The notes beneath the pieces are model-generated. The model made no database searches and was not told the DNA's origin. It saw only the letters and a list, made by a program, of their open reading frames with translations. Below, one piece after another: positions 42,875 through 51,973 of a stretch of DNA of 64,000 nt. The translations under genes were made by a program, and so were the position numbers. Origin of the DNA: Comamonas koreensis (GTDB taxonomy: Bacteria; Pseudomonadota; Gammaproteobacteria; Burkholderiales; Burkholderiaceae_C); the NCBI RefSeq assembly GCF_014076495.1, contig NZ_CP043575.1, forward strand, positions 3,100,001 through 3,164,000, in the 5' to 3' direction. How positions within the stretch are numbered: position 1 is the first letter of the stretch; the number at the start of each line of letters is the position of its first letter.

Positions 42875-43285
42875 TCAGGCAGCGCGGCGCTTGGCGTCCA
42901 GGCTCCAGGCACCGGCCCCAAAGGCAGCGAAGGCCAGCAGCCCGCCCACGATGGCGATGTTCTTGTTGAACAGCAGCTTGGTGACCATCACGGCCTCGGC
43001 GGGAACCGACCAGTAGGCATGGAAAATCACCGTCGCGGCCAAGGTAAAGATGGCCAAAATGGCGGCGGCATAGCGCGTGCCCAGGCCCAGCAGAAGGGCC
43101 AGGCCGCCCAGGATCTCAATGGCCAGGCCCACGGCCACCCCCACCTCGGGCATCGGCATGCCCGCCGACTGGGCGTAACCCACGGCCCCGGCAAAGCCGG
43201 TCAACTTGCCCCAGCCCGGAATGACAAAGAACCAGGCAATCAGAATGCGGCCCAACAGAGCCAAAGGATTTTGCAATGCGTTCAT
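42875..43285 (-). CDS. DoxX-family membrane protein
   Basis: A 136-residue protein with four hydrophobic helices: LLGRILIAWFFVIPGWGKL, GVAVGLAIEILGGLALLLG, AAAILAIFTLAATVIFHAYW and NIAIVGGLLAFAAFGAGAW. The layout and the GKL/GxP patterns are those of DoxX/YqjF-type proteins, often associated with thiol or electrophile stress. It is downstream of a pirin gene and both are divergent from a LysR regulator. AAGGAG precedes the ATG at a good distance. Confidence 0.9.
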   Translation of the reverse strand: MNALQNPLALLGRILIAWFFVIPGWGKLTGFAGAVGYAQSAGMPMPEVGVAVGLAIEILGGLALLLGLGTRYAAAILAIFTLAATVIFHAYWSVPAEAVMVTKLLFNKNIAIVGGLLAFAAFGAGAWSLDAKRRAA

Positions 43286-43330
43286 ATTTTTCTCCTTGAA
43301 ATAACACCACCACTACTCACACCTACCCCA

Positions 43331-43364
43331 CACGGGGCGCTGTCCTCAAGGGCGGCGCCCCGTG
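43331..43364. terminator. Hairpin between pirin and doxX genes
   Basis: Perfect 10-bp stem CACGGGGCGC/GCGCCCCGTG with a 14-base loop, starting 4 bp after the pirin stop. No T-run follows on the minus strand, so it could modulate the pirin:DoxX ratio or protect the upstream message from decay. Confidence 0.45.
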
Positions 43365-43368
43365 AACA

Positions 43369-44070
43369 TCAAGCCGCCAGGTCAAACACCAGTACTTCGG
43401 CATCGCGCGCTTGCGCCAATCGCAGCGATGTCTCCTGGTCCAGATAGGCCGCATCACCGGTGTGCAGCGCCTGGTCGTTGACCGACACCTCGCCCCGCAC
43501 CACATAGACATAGGACTTGCGTCCGGGCGACAGGCGCAGGCTCGCCTCCTCATCGCCATCGAACAAACCGGCATACATGCGCGCATCGGCATTCATCGTC
43601 AGTGAGCCTTGCGCCCCATCGGGCGACACCACCAGGCGCAGCTGGCCACGCTTGTCCGCGTCCGAAAACGTCTTTTGCGCATAGCTGGGCGCAACGCCCT
43701 TGCGATCGGGCTCAATCCAGATCTGCAGAAAATGCGTCTCCTGACCGCTGGCATGGTTGAACTCGCTGTGCTGCACGCCGGTGCCCGCGCTCATGCGCTG
43801 CACATCGCCCGGTGGCAGGCCTTCGATATGGCCCATGCTGTCCTTGTGCGCCAAATTGCCCTCCAGCACGTAGCTGATGATTTCCATGTCGCGGTGGCCA
43901 TGGGTACCAAAGCCCTTGCCCGGGGCCACGCGGTCCTCATTGATCACACGCAGATTGCCCCAGCCCATGAAGCGGGGGTCGTAGTAGCCGGCAAACGAGA
44001 AACTGTGGTTGGAGCGCAGCCAGCCATGGTCGGCATGGCCACGATCAGCAGATTTACGAACCATCAACAT
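43369..44070 (-). CDS. Pirin-family protein (YhhW-like bicupin)
   Basis: A 233-residue bicupin. The N-terminal cupin carries the metal ligands of pirins: FGTHGHRDMEIISYVLEG (His, His, and Glu) and QHSEFNH (His). YhhW-type pirins have quercetin 2,3-dioxygenase activity in vitro, but physiological roles include stress response and regulation. The ATG at 44070 has GGAG eight bases upstream; ATG 44064 is close behind. It is divergent from a LysR-family gene, with doxX downstream, a recurring arrangement in proteobacteria. Confidence 0.93.
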   Translation of the reverse strand: MLMVRKSADRGHADHGWLRSNHSFSFAGYYDPRFMGWGNLRVINEDRVAPGKGFGTHGHRDMEIISYVLEGNLAHKDSMGHIEGLPPGDVQRMSAGTGVQHSEFNHASGQETHFLQIWIEPDRKGVAPSYAQKTFSDADKRGQLRLVVSPDGAQGSLTMNADARMYAGLFDGDEEASLRLSPGRKSYVYVVRGEVSVNDQALHTGDAAYLDQETSLRLAQARDAEVLVFDLAA

Positions 44071-44332
44071 TTTTGATCTCCTGTCTGGCAAACGGCGCAC
44101 ATTGCGCTGTTCAACACCATGTCCATGACTGTAAAACCGTAGCTTCTGCCTGCGGGGCAACGGTTTTGATGGCATCATTCAAAAAATCTGATGGTCTTAT
44201 ACAAGAGCGTATCAACGATCTTCTCGCGCCGCGTAGAGATCGCAAATACCTTCTCAGGCCTGAACCCAACCGGTCTCAGCAGCGAAGATTTACCGATCTG
44301 CCCGATGCCGCATGTAGGAAAGAACCGTCAAA

Positions 44333-45271
44333 ATGGCCTTGTTGCGTGATCGCGATGTCCTCACCCCCGATACCCTGGCCCTGCTGCAGCTGGTGGCCGA
44401 CACCGGCAGCTTTGCCGCTGCGGCGCGCCAGCTGGGTCTGGTGCCCAGCGCCCTGACCTACCGCATCCGCCAGGTCGAAGATGCGCTGGATGTGCTGCTG
44501 TTTGACCGCAGTGCGCGCCAGGCGAGGCCCACCGAAGCGGGTCAGGAGCTGCTGCGCGAAGGCGCACGCCTGCTGGCCGAAGTCGATGCGGTGGCCAACC
44601 GGGTGCGCCGCGTGGCGACCGGCTGGGAGCCTGAGCTGCGCATTGCCGTCGATGGCGTGGTCTCGCGCACCACCTTGCTGGAGCTGGTCGAGGCCTTCTA
44701 CACCATTGCACCGCCCACGCGGCTCAAGATCACCGACTCCATCCTGGCCGGCACGCTGGAAGCGCTCAGCTCGGGCCGCGCCGACCTGGCCATTGGCATT
44801 GCCGTCGATGCCTCCCACGTCGCAGGCCTGCAGCAGCTGGACTTGGGCGAGATCACCTTCCGCTATGTCGTCGCGCCCCACCACCGCCTGGCCGACGAGA
44901 TGCAACCCATCAGCGACGAGGTGCTGCGCCAGCACCGCATCATCGCCGTGGCCGATTCCTCGCGCAGCGGCCAAGGCCAGACCATTGGCGTGATCAACGG
45001 TCAGGATGTGCTCACGGTGGACACCATGCAGGCCAAGCTCCAGGCGCAGCTGCGCGGGATTGGTGGCGGCTTTTTGCCCGACAACATGACCATGCCCTAT
45101 CTGCGCAGCGGCCAGTTGGTGGAGCGCGAATTGATGCGGCCGCCCCGCAAGATCAAGCTGCGCTACGCCTGGCGCGGCACCAACCCGGGCAAGGCCTTGC
45201 AGTGGTGGCTGGACCAGCTGCAGTCCGAGGCCACACGCACTTCTTTACTGAGCAATCACTATGTGGGATAA
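44333..45271 (+). CDS. LysR-family transcriptional regulator
   Basis: A 312-residue LysR-type regulator. The winged helix is at ~9-66 (LTPDTLALLQLVADTGSFAAAARQLGLVPSALTYRIRQVEDAL), followed by a two-lobed effector domain. A ribosome-binding site AGGAAAG lies ~10 bases upstream. It is divergent from the pirin-doxX pair across 262 bp and probably regulates them; homologues in this arrangement respond to electrophile or thiol stress. The gap contains an AT-rich patch near 44190-44215, but I could not make out a clear T-N11-A box. Confidence 0.9.
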   Translation: MALLRDRDVLTPDTLALLQLVADTGSFAAAARQLGLVPSALTYRIRQVEDALDVLLFDRSARQARPTEAGQELLREGARLLAEVDAVANRVRRVATGWEPELRIAVDGVVSRTTLLELVEAFYTIAPPTRLKITDSILAGTLEALSSGRADLAIGIAVDASHVAGLQQLDLGEITFRYVVAPHHRLADEMQPISDEVLRQHRIIAVADSSRSGQGQTIGVINGQDVLTVDTMQAKLQAQLRGIGGGFLPDNMTMPYLRSGQLVERELMRPPRKIKLRYAWRGTNPGKALQWWLDQLQSEATRTSLLSNHYVG

Positions 45272-45383
45272 ATCCTGAGCAAAATGGGCCTGCACACCGT
45301 GTAGAGTGGCTCTTCAGATGCCGCTGCACCCGCAGCCATCCATGACGCCTTATCGTTTGCCGAAACAGTACAGAAAGTCTTTC

Positions 45384-46499
45384 ATGTCTTCTCGCATTCC
45401 CCCCAAACCCAAACGATCAGCCTCCTCTTCCAACATTGTTCTGGCCAGCCGCAAGCACTATGCGGTGATTGGCGCCGGAATGGCTGGCGTGGTCTGCGCG
45501 CGCACCTTGCAGCAAGCGGGCCACCAGGTCACCGTGATCGAAGCACAACCCCAGGTGGGCGGCCGCATGGCCAGCCGCCACAGCGCGCATGGCAGCTTTG
45601 ATGTGGGCGCCCAGTTCTTCACGGTGCGCGACCCGCGCTTTCAGTTGGCGCTGGACAGCACACCCAGCGTCACCCGCCACTGGAGCGTCAACGCCATCCG
45701 CACCTTGGATGCCACCGGCAAGGTCGCTGTGACCACGCAGCGCGGCATGGAAGCCCATCTGGTGGGCGTGCCCACGATGGACAGCCTGCTCGCCTCCTGG
45801 GCCGCGCCGCTCGATGTGCGCCTCAACGAATACGCGCTGGCCTTTGAGCGCGATGCCCTCAACCCCAGCCAGTGGCAACTGCGCACCGAAGATGTGGACG
45901 GCGGCGTGCATGTCTATGCGGGCCTCGATGGCGTGGTGCTGGCCATCCCCTCGCCCGAAGCCCAGGAGCTGCTGGCCGACAGCGAAACCGACGTGCCCGC
46001 TGATTGGCAGCTGTCCGATGTCTATATCGCCCCGAGCTGGACCTTGCTGCTGACCTTTGCCCACGCAGTGGACCCGAGCATCACCAATATGGGCCCGCAG
46101 TGGAATGCCGCCCGCACCGAACACCCCCGTATCACCTGGCTCTCGCGCGAGTCGTCCAAGCCCGGTCGCGGCAAGGTCGAGCGCTGGACCGTGCAGGCCA
46201 GCCCCGACTGGGCGCGCAAGCATGAGAACGACGAGCCCCAGCGCGTCGCCGCCAAGATGCTGCAGGCCTTCTCCGAGCTGACCCGCATCCGCGCCACCCC
46301 CAGCGACATCCGCGTGGTGCAGTGGGGCTACGCCAAGACCATCAACCCGCTGCCCAAGGATGCCAAGGGCCAGGCCCGCAGCCACCTGTGGAATGCCAAG
46401 AGTGCCATCGGCCTGTGCGGTGACTGGTGCCTGGGCTACCGCGTGGAAGATGCCTTTGTCTCCGGCCTGGAACTCGCGCTGGCCGTGCTCGGCGAATAA
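45384..46499 (+). CDS. NAD/FAD-dependent oxidoreductase (COG3380, renalase-like)
   Basis: A 371-residue flavoprotein. After a polar leader, the FAD-binding fold is [40 protein letters not shown], and the C terminus closes the site with [24 protein letters not shown]. This matches the COG3380/renalase-like amine-oxidase superfamily. Renalases oxidise aberrant NAD(P)H isomers, which is a possible but unproven role here. The start at 45384 is the ATG nearest the core; upstream ATGs at 45342 and 45306 are possible. A strong terminator follows the stop. Confidence 0.85.
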   Translation: MSSRIPPKPKRSASSSNIVLASRKHYAVIGAGMAGVVCARTLQQAGHQVTVIEAQPQVGGRMASRHSAHGSFDVGAQFFTVRDPRFQLALDSTPSVTRHWSVNAIRTLDATGKVAVTTQRGMEAHLVGVPTMDSLLASWAAPLDVRLNEYALAFERDALNPSQWQLRTEDVDGGVHVYAGLDGVVLAIPSPEAQELLADSETDVPADWQLSDVYIAPSWTLLLTFAHAVDPSITNMGPQWNAARTEHPRITWLSRESSKPGRGKVERWTVQASPDWARKHENDEPQRVAAKMLQAFSELTRIRATPSDIRVVQWGYAKTINPLPKDAKGQARSHLWNAKSAIGLCGDWCLGYRVEDAFVSGLELALAVLGE

Positions 46500-46506
46500 G
46501 CGCGGC

Positions 46507-46540
46507 GCGCCCGGCAGGCCTGCCGGGCGCTTTTCCTTTT
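46507..46540 (+). terminator. Rho-independent terminator after the FAD oxidoreductase
   Basis: A perfect 24-bp palindrome GCGCCCGGCAGG/CCTGCCGGGCGC followed by TTTTCCTTTT, starting 8 bp after the stop codon. Confidence 0.9.
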
Positions 46541-46615
46541 CAACTTCTTGAGCCCATTGAGCGCCGGGCAGCCGTGCTTTTGCCCGCTTGCCTGCGGCAT
46601 TACACTTGCTCTCCC

Positions 46616-47590
46616 ATGAGCTCTCGCGTTTATACCGGCCGTTTTGCCCCCTCGCCCACCGGCCCGCTGCATGCGGGCTCGCTGGTGGCGGCCCTGGCAT
46701 CCTGGCTCGATGCCCGCGCCCATGGCGGCACCTGGTTGCTGCGTATCGAAGATATCGACCCACCGCGCTGCCCGCCAGGCATGGACCAGGAAATCCTGCG
46801 CCAGCTCAATGCGCTGCAGCTGATCCCCGATGCGCCCCCGCAGTGGCAGTCAGCTCGCCATGGCCTCTATGCCCAGGCCCTGGCGCAGCTGCAGGCCGCT
46901 GGCTGGGCCTACCCCTGCGCCTGCACGCGCCGCGATATGGACGCCGCGCTCGCCGCGCAAGGCCATGTGCACGAGCGCCATGGCGAGCGCCCCTACCCGG
47001 GCACCTGCCGCGATGGCCTGCATGGCAAGACCGGTCGCAGCTGGCGCTTCCATACCCTGCACTACCAGCAGCATGCCAGCGCGCTGGCGGCCGAAGACGG
47101 CCAGTTGCCGACAGCCGATCACCCGGTGCTGCACAGCGACCAGCAGCTGCTGTGGCAAGACCGCTGGCTGGGCCCCCTGCAGCAGGACGTGGCCGCCAGC
47201 GTGGGTGATTTTCTGGTCCAGCGCGCCGATGGCCTCTGGGCCTACCAACTGGCTGTGGTGGTCGATGACGCCGCGCAAGGCATCAGCGATGTGGTGCGCG
47301 GCGCCGACCTGGCCGACAACACCCCGCGCCAGCTGCTGCTGCAGCGCGCGCTGGGCCTGCCAGCGCCCCGCTATATGCACACGCCCTTGGTGCTGCAGGC
47401 CGATGGCGAAAAGCTCTCCAAGCAATACGGCGCGCCAGCCGTCGTGGTCGACAGTGCCGAGCAGCGCATCGCCGTGCTGCGCCAGTCCGCCCAGCACCTG
47501 GGGCTGGAGGCGGGCGAGGCTAGCTCCATCCCCGATGCGCTGGCCGACTGGACGGCGCAATGGGCACGCCGCCACCTGGCCGCTACATGA
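46616..47590 (+). CDS. gluQ: Glutamyl-Q tRNA(Asp) synthetase
   Basis: A 324-residue truncated relative of glutamyl-tRNA synthetase that attaches glutamate to queuosine in tRNA(Asp). The class I signature is [14 protein letters not shown] (HAG in place of HIGH), with RIEDIDPPR, a Cys-rich zinc site beginning CAC at ~103-105, [18 protein letters not shown], and the KMSKS-like KLSKQ. The anticodon-binding domain of GluRS is absent, as expected. It converges on and overlaps the ferritin-like gene by eight bases. Confidence 0.95.
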   Translation: MSSRVYTGRFAPSPTGPLHAGSLVAALASWLDARAHGGTWLLRIEDIDPPRCPPGMDQEILRQLNALQLIPDAPPQWQSARHGLYAQALAQLQAAGWAYPCACTRRDMDAALAAQGHVHERHGERPYPGTCRDGLHGKTGRSWRFHTLHYQQHASALAAEDGQLPTADHPVLHSDQQLLWQDRWLGPLQQDVAASVGDFLVQRADGLWAYQLAVVVDDAAQGISDVVRGADLADNTPRQLLLQRALGLPAPRYMHTPLVLQADGEKLSKQYGAPAVVVDSAEQRIAVLRQSAQHLGLEAGEASSIPDALADWTAQWARRHLAAT

Positions 47591-48854
47591 AGTTGCGCGT
47601 GTGCAAGGAGGCCAGCTCCTGCGCATGGCCACGCTCAAAGCCCAGCCGCACCAGCTTGGTGTAGCGGCCATCGGCCATGTCCTGCATCAGCTGCTGCACG
47701 CGCTGGCTGCCCAGCGCCAGCGCATCGGCCGACATGGCGCCCGCGCCCACGAGGATCAACGCATCAAACACCTCTTCGTTCAGGCCTGATGTCCCAGCCA
47801 GCGCGTCATGGCGCGCCTCCACCGCCTGGGCCAGCCGGTGGCGATAATCGGGCTCCTGCTTCAAACGGTGCAGCAGGTGCGACATGCCCAGCGCCACATG
47901 GCGCGCCTCATCGCGGGCGGCCAGGCGGCAGATCTGGCGCGTCAATGGATCGGGCGCATAGGTCTGCAAGAACTGCAGCAGGTTGACAAAGCTGCCCTCG
48001 CCCAGCACCGAGAGCAAAAAGCCCGCGACCGAAAAATCCTTTTCCGCAAGCAGGCTGTGCAGCGAGGCCTGGCCGCCTGCGGTGGATAGTGCCGGCTCCC
48101 GCCCGTGGCGGCGAATGCGGCGGGTAAACACATCGATATGGCGCGCCTCATCGGCCACCTGGATCGCCAGCGCCGCCTGCAGCTCGCGGTAGTGCGGGTG
48201 CAGCTCACCCAGAAAGCGCGCCGGCACAATCAGCGCCGCATTCTCGTTCTCGACCATATAGGTCATCACCTGCACGATGGCGTCCTCGATCACCGCAGGT
48301 GGCTCAGGTGCCTGGTCCCAGTCGATGTCGGTGTCGGCATTCCATTGCGCAGCCACCGCCTGCGCGTACAGGTCCCCGGCCTGGTCGGACCAGAACTCGG
48401 CCTTGTCCTGCAGGCGAAAGGCAAAGGCCGGCGCGCCCGCCTCGACCGCGGCACCGCGCGCCGCCAGGCCCCAGGCCGGGTCGGCCTGTGCGGCCACCGC
48501 GCCGGGTTGGCTGGCATCGCTGTGGCCGGCCACGGCGGCATGGCGCCAGCGGCCCGCCTGCGCGCTGCCCCGCCGCACCAGCAAGGCCGGCTGCCGCAGC
48601 CAACCGGTCGGCGTTTGCAGCGCATGGCCCTGGGCCTGGCACCAGGCCGCCAGCTGCGCTTGCCAGCCCGGCGCCTGGCCGCTGACACGGATCGACTCGC
48701 CCACGGCCACGGCCGCCAGGCCGTGCTTGACCAGCAGGTGCGCACCGGCATCAAAGCCCAGCCGGCCCAAATCCACCAGTGGCATGCTGGCAAGGTCGGC
48801 CTGGCCTGGGATTGCAGGACCCGTACTGCTGGAGGGGGCTGGCGGTTTTTCCAT
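47583..48854 (-). CDS. Fusion of a TusA-like domain and a di-iron ferritin-like domain
   Basis: A 423-residue protein. Residues ~24-82 ([20 protein letters not shown]...VGESIRVSG...[16 protein letters not shown]) follow the beta-alpha pattern of TusA/SirA sulfur-carrier domains, including the ending WCQAQGHAL. The usual CPxP Cys is missing; GFDA stands in its place. Residues ~185-410 are a four-helix ferritin-like domain with a full ligand set for a di-iron centre: E202 or E204, E236 and H239 (DEARH), E286, E316 and H319 (a second DEARH). An oxygen-dependent oxidase or oxygenase role is inferred from this metal site. It is the third gene of a tight operon, five bases after the PhnD-like gene. 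I do not know a characterised homologue. Confidence 0.72.
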   Translation of the reverse strand: MEKPPAPSSSTGPAIPGQADLASMPLVDLGRLGFDAGAHLLVKHGLAAVAVGESIRVSGQAPGWQAQLAAWCQAQGHALQTPTGWLRQPALLVRRGSAQAGRWRHAAVAGHSDASQPGAVAAQADPAWGLAARGAAVEAGAPAFAFRLQDKAEFWSDQAGDLYAQAVAAQWNADTDIDWDQAPEPPAVIEDAIVQVMTYMVENENAALIVPARFLGELHPHYRELQAALAIQVADEARHIDVFTRRIRRHGREPALSTAGGQASLHSLLAEKDFSVAGFLLSVLGEGSFVNLLQFLQTYAPDPLTRQICRLAARDEARHVALGMSHLLHRLKQEPDYRHRLAQAVEARHDALAGTSGLNEEVFDALILVGAGAMSADALALGSQRVQQLMQDMADGRYTKLVRLGFERGHAQELASLHTRNFM

Positions 48855-48859
48855 GGGCC

Positions 48860-49726
48860 TCAGTACCGGTAGTCCGCCGCCAGGATACGGCCCGCCTCAT
48901 CATAAAAGCGCTCATCGCGCACTGCACGGGACAAGGGTTCATAGCCCGAAGCGCGGCCGGGGTGCCAGACCTTGAGGCCTTCCAACTCCAGCAAGGGGCG
49001 AATCAGCGGGTCGTCCCAGGACATGGCCAGCAAGATCTCGGTAAAGCGCGCCGCATCGGCAGCGCTGAGACTGGGCCCGGCGGTCATATTGCAGTGGTCA
49101 AAAGGCTGCGAGGTGTCGAGCACGCGCGTGGTGCCTGCAGGCAGGGTCCCTTCGGCGGCAAAGGCCAGGTAGTTCTTGGCAACCATCCAGGACGCCGCAA
49201 TCTCACCGGTCACCATGGCCTTGGCCGCCAGGCGCTCGCCACCAATATGGTCGCCATGCTTGCCGCCCAGCACATCAAAGCGGCGCACCTGAAAATCCTG
49301 ACCCGCCAGCAGGCCGTGCTGGCGCAGGTGGTCCAGCGGGATCAAGGTGGCCTGGGGCGAATCAATGGCGCCAAAGCCCAGCGTCTGGCCGCGCAGGTCC
49401 GCCAGGGCCTGGGCGGGGCTGTCTGCGCGTACCACCAGCAGCGACTGCACATCCATGTCGGTGTCACGCATCGCGATCGATCGCACCTGCTGGCCAGCGG
49501 CCCGCGCCATCAGCTCGGCGCGCACAAAGGCGAGCGGCGAGTTCCAGGCCAGTTGCACCGTGCCATCCATCAGCGCCTCTGTGAGCGACTCATAGTTGGA
49601 ATACAGCACATAGTCAAAGTACAGACCTTGCTCGATGAAATGGGCCTTGAAGCCCTCCCAGATGGTGATGACCTTGGGCGCGTAGGCCACGGCGCCCATC
49701 TTGAGGGTGGTGTAGGAAACGGTCAT
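48860..49726 (-). CDS. PhnD-like substrate-binding protein without signal peptide
   Basis: A 288-residue protein of the PhnD/SsuA/transferrin type II periplasmic-binding fold: LKMGAVAYAPKVITIWEGFKAHFIEQG, NYESLTEALMDGTVQLAWNSPLAFVRAE, VVRADSPAQALADLRGQTLGFGAIDSPQATLIPL and MVTGEIAASWMVAKNYLAF. Unlike transport proteins it begins directly with the first strand of the fold and has no signal peptide or lipobox, and no permease or ATPase genes are nearby, so a cytosolic ligand-binding or enzymatic role is likely. Transporter homologues bind phosphonates, sulfonates or similar anions; the ligand here is unknown. It sits between an acyl-CoA dehydrogenase-fold gene (37 bp upstream) and the TusA/ferritin-like gene (5 bp downstream). 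Confidence 0.78.
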   Translation of the reverse strand: MTVSYTTLKMGAVAYAPKVITIWEGFKAHFIEQGLYFDYVLYSNYESLTEALMDGTVQLAWNSPLAFVRAELMARAAGQQVRSIAMRDTDMDVQSLLVVRADSPAQALADLRGQTLGFGAIDSPQATLIPLDHLRQHGLLAGQDFQVRRFDVLGGKHGDHIGGERLAAKAMVTGEIAASWMVAKNYLAFAAEGTLPAGTTRVLDTSQPFDHCNMTAGPSLSAADAARFTEILLAMSWDDPLIRPLLELEGLKVWHPGRASGYEPLSRAVRDERFYDEAGRILAADYRY

Positions 49727-49763
49727 GGATAGATGTCTCTCCGGTTGGTTGGGTCACGGGGTC

Positions 49764-50876
49764 TCAGGCTGCGGCGTCGCACAGCGCCTTGCCCAGCAGG
49801 TCATAGATCACATCGGTGGTGGGGGCCATCACGGAGGCCGCGCGGGCATCGCGGAACAGCCGCTCAATGCCCAGGTCCTTGCGGAAGGCTGCGCCGCCGC
49901 AGACGCGCATCGCCGTATCGCTCACCTCCAGGGCCGCCTCGGCCGCAGCGGCCTTGCATTGCAAGAGCCGGGTTTTGGCATCGGGGCGCCCCGCCAGCAC
50001 CGCCTGCACGGCGTCATCGCGCAGCAAGCGGGCCTGGTCGGCCTTGAGCTGGGCCTTGGCGAGGTAAGCCCGGATGGTCGGCAGGTCGGCCAGGCCGCTG
50101 CCATTTTCGGCAAAGCGGGTGTTGGCCACATGCTGCACAGCGCGGCGCAGCACGCCTTGCATCAGGCCCACCGACGTGGTGGCAATCAAGGTGGGGAAAT
50201 ACGGCATCAGGTAGCGGGCCTTGACGTCCTCGCCCTGGCCGTCGTCTCCCAAGCGGCAGGCCAGCGGCACGGCTACATCCCGCGCAATGATCGGCGATGA
50301 GGCATTGCCGCGCAGTCCCATGCCATCAAAGCGCGATGGGATCTGCAGCCCGGGCAGGCGGCTGTCGACCAGCCACAGCGTATTGCCCTCCCCCGTGCTA
50401 GCCCGCGAGATCCAGACATAGGAGTCGGCCTCGCCCGCCGAGGTGATCATGCTTTTGTGGGCATTGAGCAGCACCGCGTCCTGGCCCTGCGCAGCGGCGG
50501 TACCGGTGGGTGCCCAGATATGGCTGCGCGAGCCGGTCTCGGACACCGCCAGGGTGGTGATATGGCGGCCCTGCGCAATGGCGCGCCGGGTGTCTTGTGC
50601 CGCAAAAGGCTCGATCAGTGCCACGCCGCAGTAGTGCATGGTCAGCACCATGGCCGTGCAGGGGCAGTCCTGGGCAATGCGCTCGACCACTTGTACCGCT
50701 TCAGGCAGGCCCGCGCCCATGCCGCCTACTTCGGGCGCGCTGATCAGGCCCAGCAGGCCCTGGCTGCCCAAGGCCTGCAGCGCCTGGCGCGGGTAGACCG
50801 CCTGGCTATCGGTATGCGCGGCCGCCGGCGCAATGAGGTCGCGCACGATCGGCTCCAACGACGAAAGAATGTCCAT
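49764..50876 (-). CDS. Acyl-CoA dehydrogenase-fold flavoprotein, atypical
   Basis: A 370-residue protein with the acyl-CoA dehydrogenase architecture: an N-terminal helical domain (GLLGLISAPEVGGMGAGL), a beta domain (TLAVSETGSRSHIW, LNAHKSMITSAGEADSYVWI, FDGMGLRGNASSPI) and a C-terminal helical FAD-binding domain (MRVCGGAAFRKDLGIERLFRDARAASVM). The position of the catalytic Glu in the usual YEGTNEI motif is A351 here (VMAPTTDV), so a standard alpha-beta dehydrogenation is unlikely. Flavin monooxygenases of this fold, such as DszC or SfnC types, also lack this Glu. It is the first gene of the three-gene operon with the PhnD-like and TusA/ferritin-like genes. Confidence 0.82.
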   Translation of the reverse strand: MDILSSLEPIVRDLIAPAAAHTDSQAVYPRQALQALGSQGLLGLISAPEVGGMGAGLPEAVQVVERIAQDCPCTAMVLTMHYCGVALIEPFAAQDTRRAIAQGRHITTLAVSETGSRSHIWAPTGTAAAQGQDAVLLNAHKSMITSAGEADSYVWISRASTGEGNTLWLVDSRLPGLQIPSRFDGMGLRGNASSPIIARDVAVPLACRLGDDGQGEDVKARYLMPYFPTLIATTSVGLMQGVLRRAVQHVANTRFAENGSGLADLPTIRAYLAKAQLKADQARLLRDDAVQAVLAGRPDAKTRLLQCKAAAAEAALEVSDTAMRVCGGAAFRKDLGIERLFRDARAASVMAPTTDVIYDLLGKALCDAAA

Positions 50877-51193
50877 GCTGCTCCAGATGCTGGCGCAAAG
50901 GCAGGCCCATACCGGAACCCATGGGGCAGAAAGCGGCCAGGCGCATGCTGCGCTCCCGAGCCCCTACCCCGTGTTTCCTGTCGCACACAGACCTGCAATC
51001 ACGACAGACGTCACTTTGAAAAAGGCATTATAGGCAGCGACTTTGCAGCCAGATGGCAGTGGGCGCACACGGCGATTGCCCAGCGTTTCGTCATTGCAGA
51101 CTGGAAAAATCTACAATAGCCCCTTTTTTGACGCGGCCCAGCGCCCCTTGCCGGGCAAGCGCCACCTTGCCGCCTGTGCTGAGCGGCACCTCC
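50877..51193. other. Divergent region between the atypical acyl-CoA dehydrogenase operon and trmB, 317 bp
   Basis: No gene recognised. Promoter-like patches are TTTGAAAAAGGCATTATAGG near 51014-51033 and AAAATCTACAATAGC near 51108-51122; the latter's TACAAT is a plausible -10 for trmB. No clear operator palindrome was found. Confidence 0.5.
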
Positions 51194-51973
51194 ATGACCA
51201 TGCAATCTTCTTCGACGCCTGCTGCTGGCCCCGTGCCCGAGCCCATCATCACCAACGCACGCGATGCCAGCAGTGCCCCCGGCCATGCGCCTGCGGATGT
51301 GGCCCATCCCAAGACCATCCGCTCCTACGTGCGCCGCGCCGGCCGCACCACCACCGGCCAGGCCAAGGCCTTTGAAACGCTGGGCGCGCGCTATGTGCTG
51401 CCTTACACCGGCGAGGCCTTCAATGCCGAGGCCGCCTTTGGCCGCCAGGCCAAGGTGATTTTGGAAATCGGCTTTGGCATGGGCGAGGCCACGGCGCACA
51501 TCGCCCGCGTTCGCCCGGACGACAATTTCCTGTGCTGCGAAGTGCATGAGCCGGGCGTGGGCGCGCTGCTCAAGCGCATCGGCGAGCAGGACATCACCAA
51601 TATCCGCATCTTCCAGCACGACGCCGTGGAAGTGCTGGAGAACATGCTGCAGCCGGGCTCGCTCGACGGCATCCATGTGTTCTTCCCCGATCCCTGGCAC
51701 AAGAAAAAGCACAACAAGCGCCGCCTGATCCAGGCGCCGTTTGTGGCCCAGCTCGTCGCCCATTTGAGGCCCGGTGGCTATATCCACTGCGCCACCGACT
51801 GGCAGCCCTATGCCGAGCAGATGCTCGAGGTGCTCTCGGCCAACCCGGACCTGAAGAACACGGCCGACGGCTACGCGCCGCAGCCCGAGTACCGCCCGCT
51901 GACCAAGTTCGAAAACCGCGGTCTGCGTCTGGGCCATGGTGTCTGGGACCTGGTGTTCACGCGCGCTGCATAA
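51194..51973 (+). CDS. trmB: tRNA (guanine-N7-)-methyltransferase TrmB
   Basis: A 259-residue SAM-dependent enzyme that methylates G46 of tRNA. Motifs: [14 protein letters not shown], the SAM loop [29 protein letters not shown], and the family signature [19 protein letters not shown], then [11 protein letters not shown] and [17 protein letters not shown]. The first ~40 residues before the core are low-complexity (Ala/Pro/Ser), so the true start may be later; ATG 51194 or 51200 are equivalent candidates. A terminator follows. Confidence 0.95.
   Translation: MTMQSSSTPAAGPVPEPIITNARDASSAPGHAPADVAHPKTIRSYVRRAGRTTTGQAKAFETLGARYVLPYTGEAFNAEAAFGRQAKVILEIGFGMGEATAHIARVRPDDNFLCCEVHEPGVGALLKRIGEQDITNIRIFQHDAVEVLENMLQPGSLDGIHVFFPDPWHKKKHNKRRLIQAPFVAQLVAHLRPGGYIHCATDWQPYAEQMLEVLSANPDLKNTADGYAPQPEYRPLTKFENRGLRLGHGVWDLVFTRAA

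Noticed and set aside
45417..46763. Minus-strand open frame of 448 codons opposite the FAD oxidoreductase
   Set aside because: It crosses the strong terminator and the gluQ start and has no recognisable fold; the plus-strand flavoprotein is clear.
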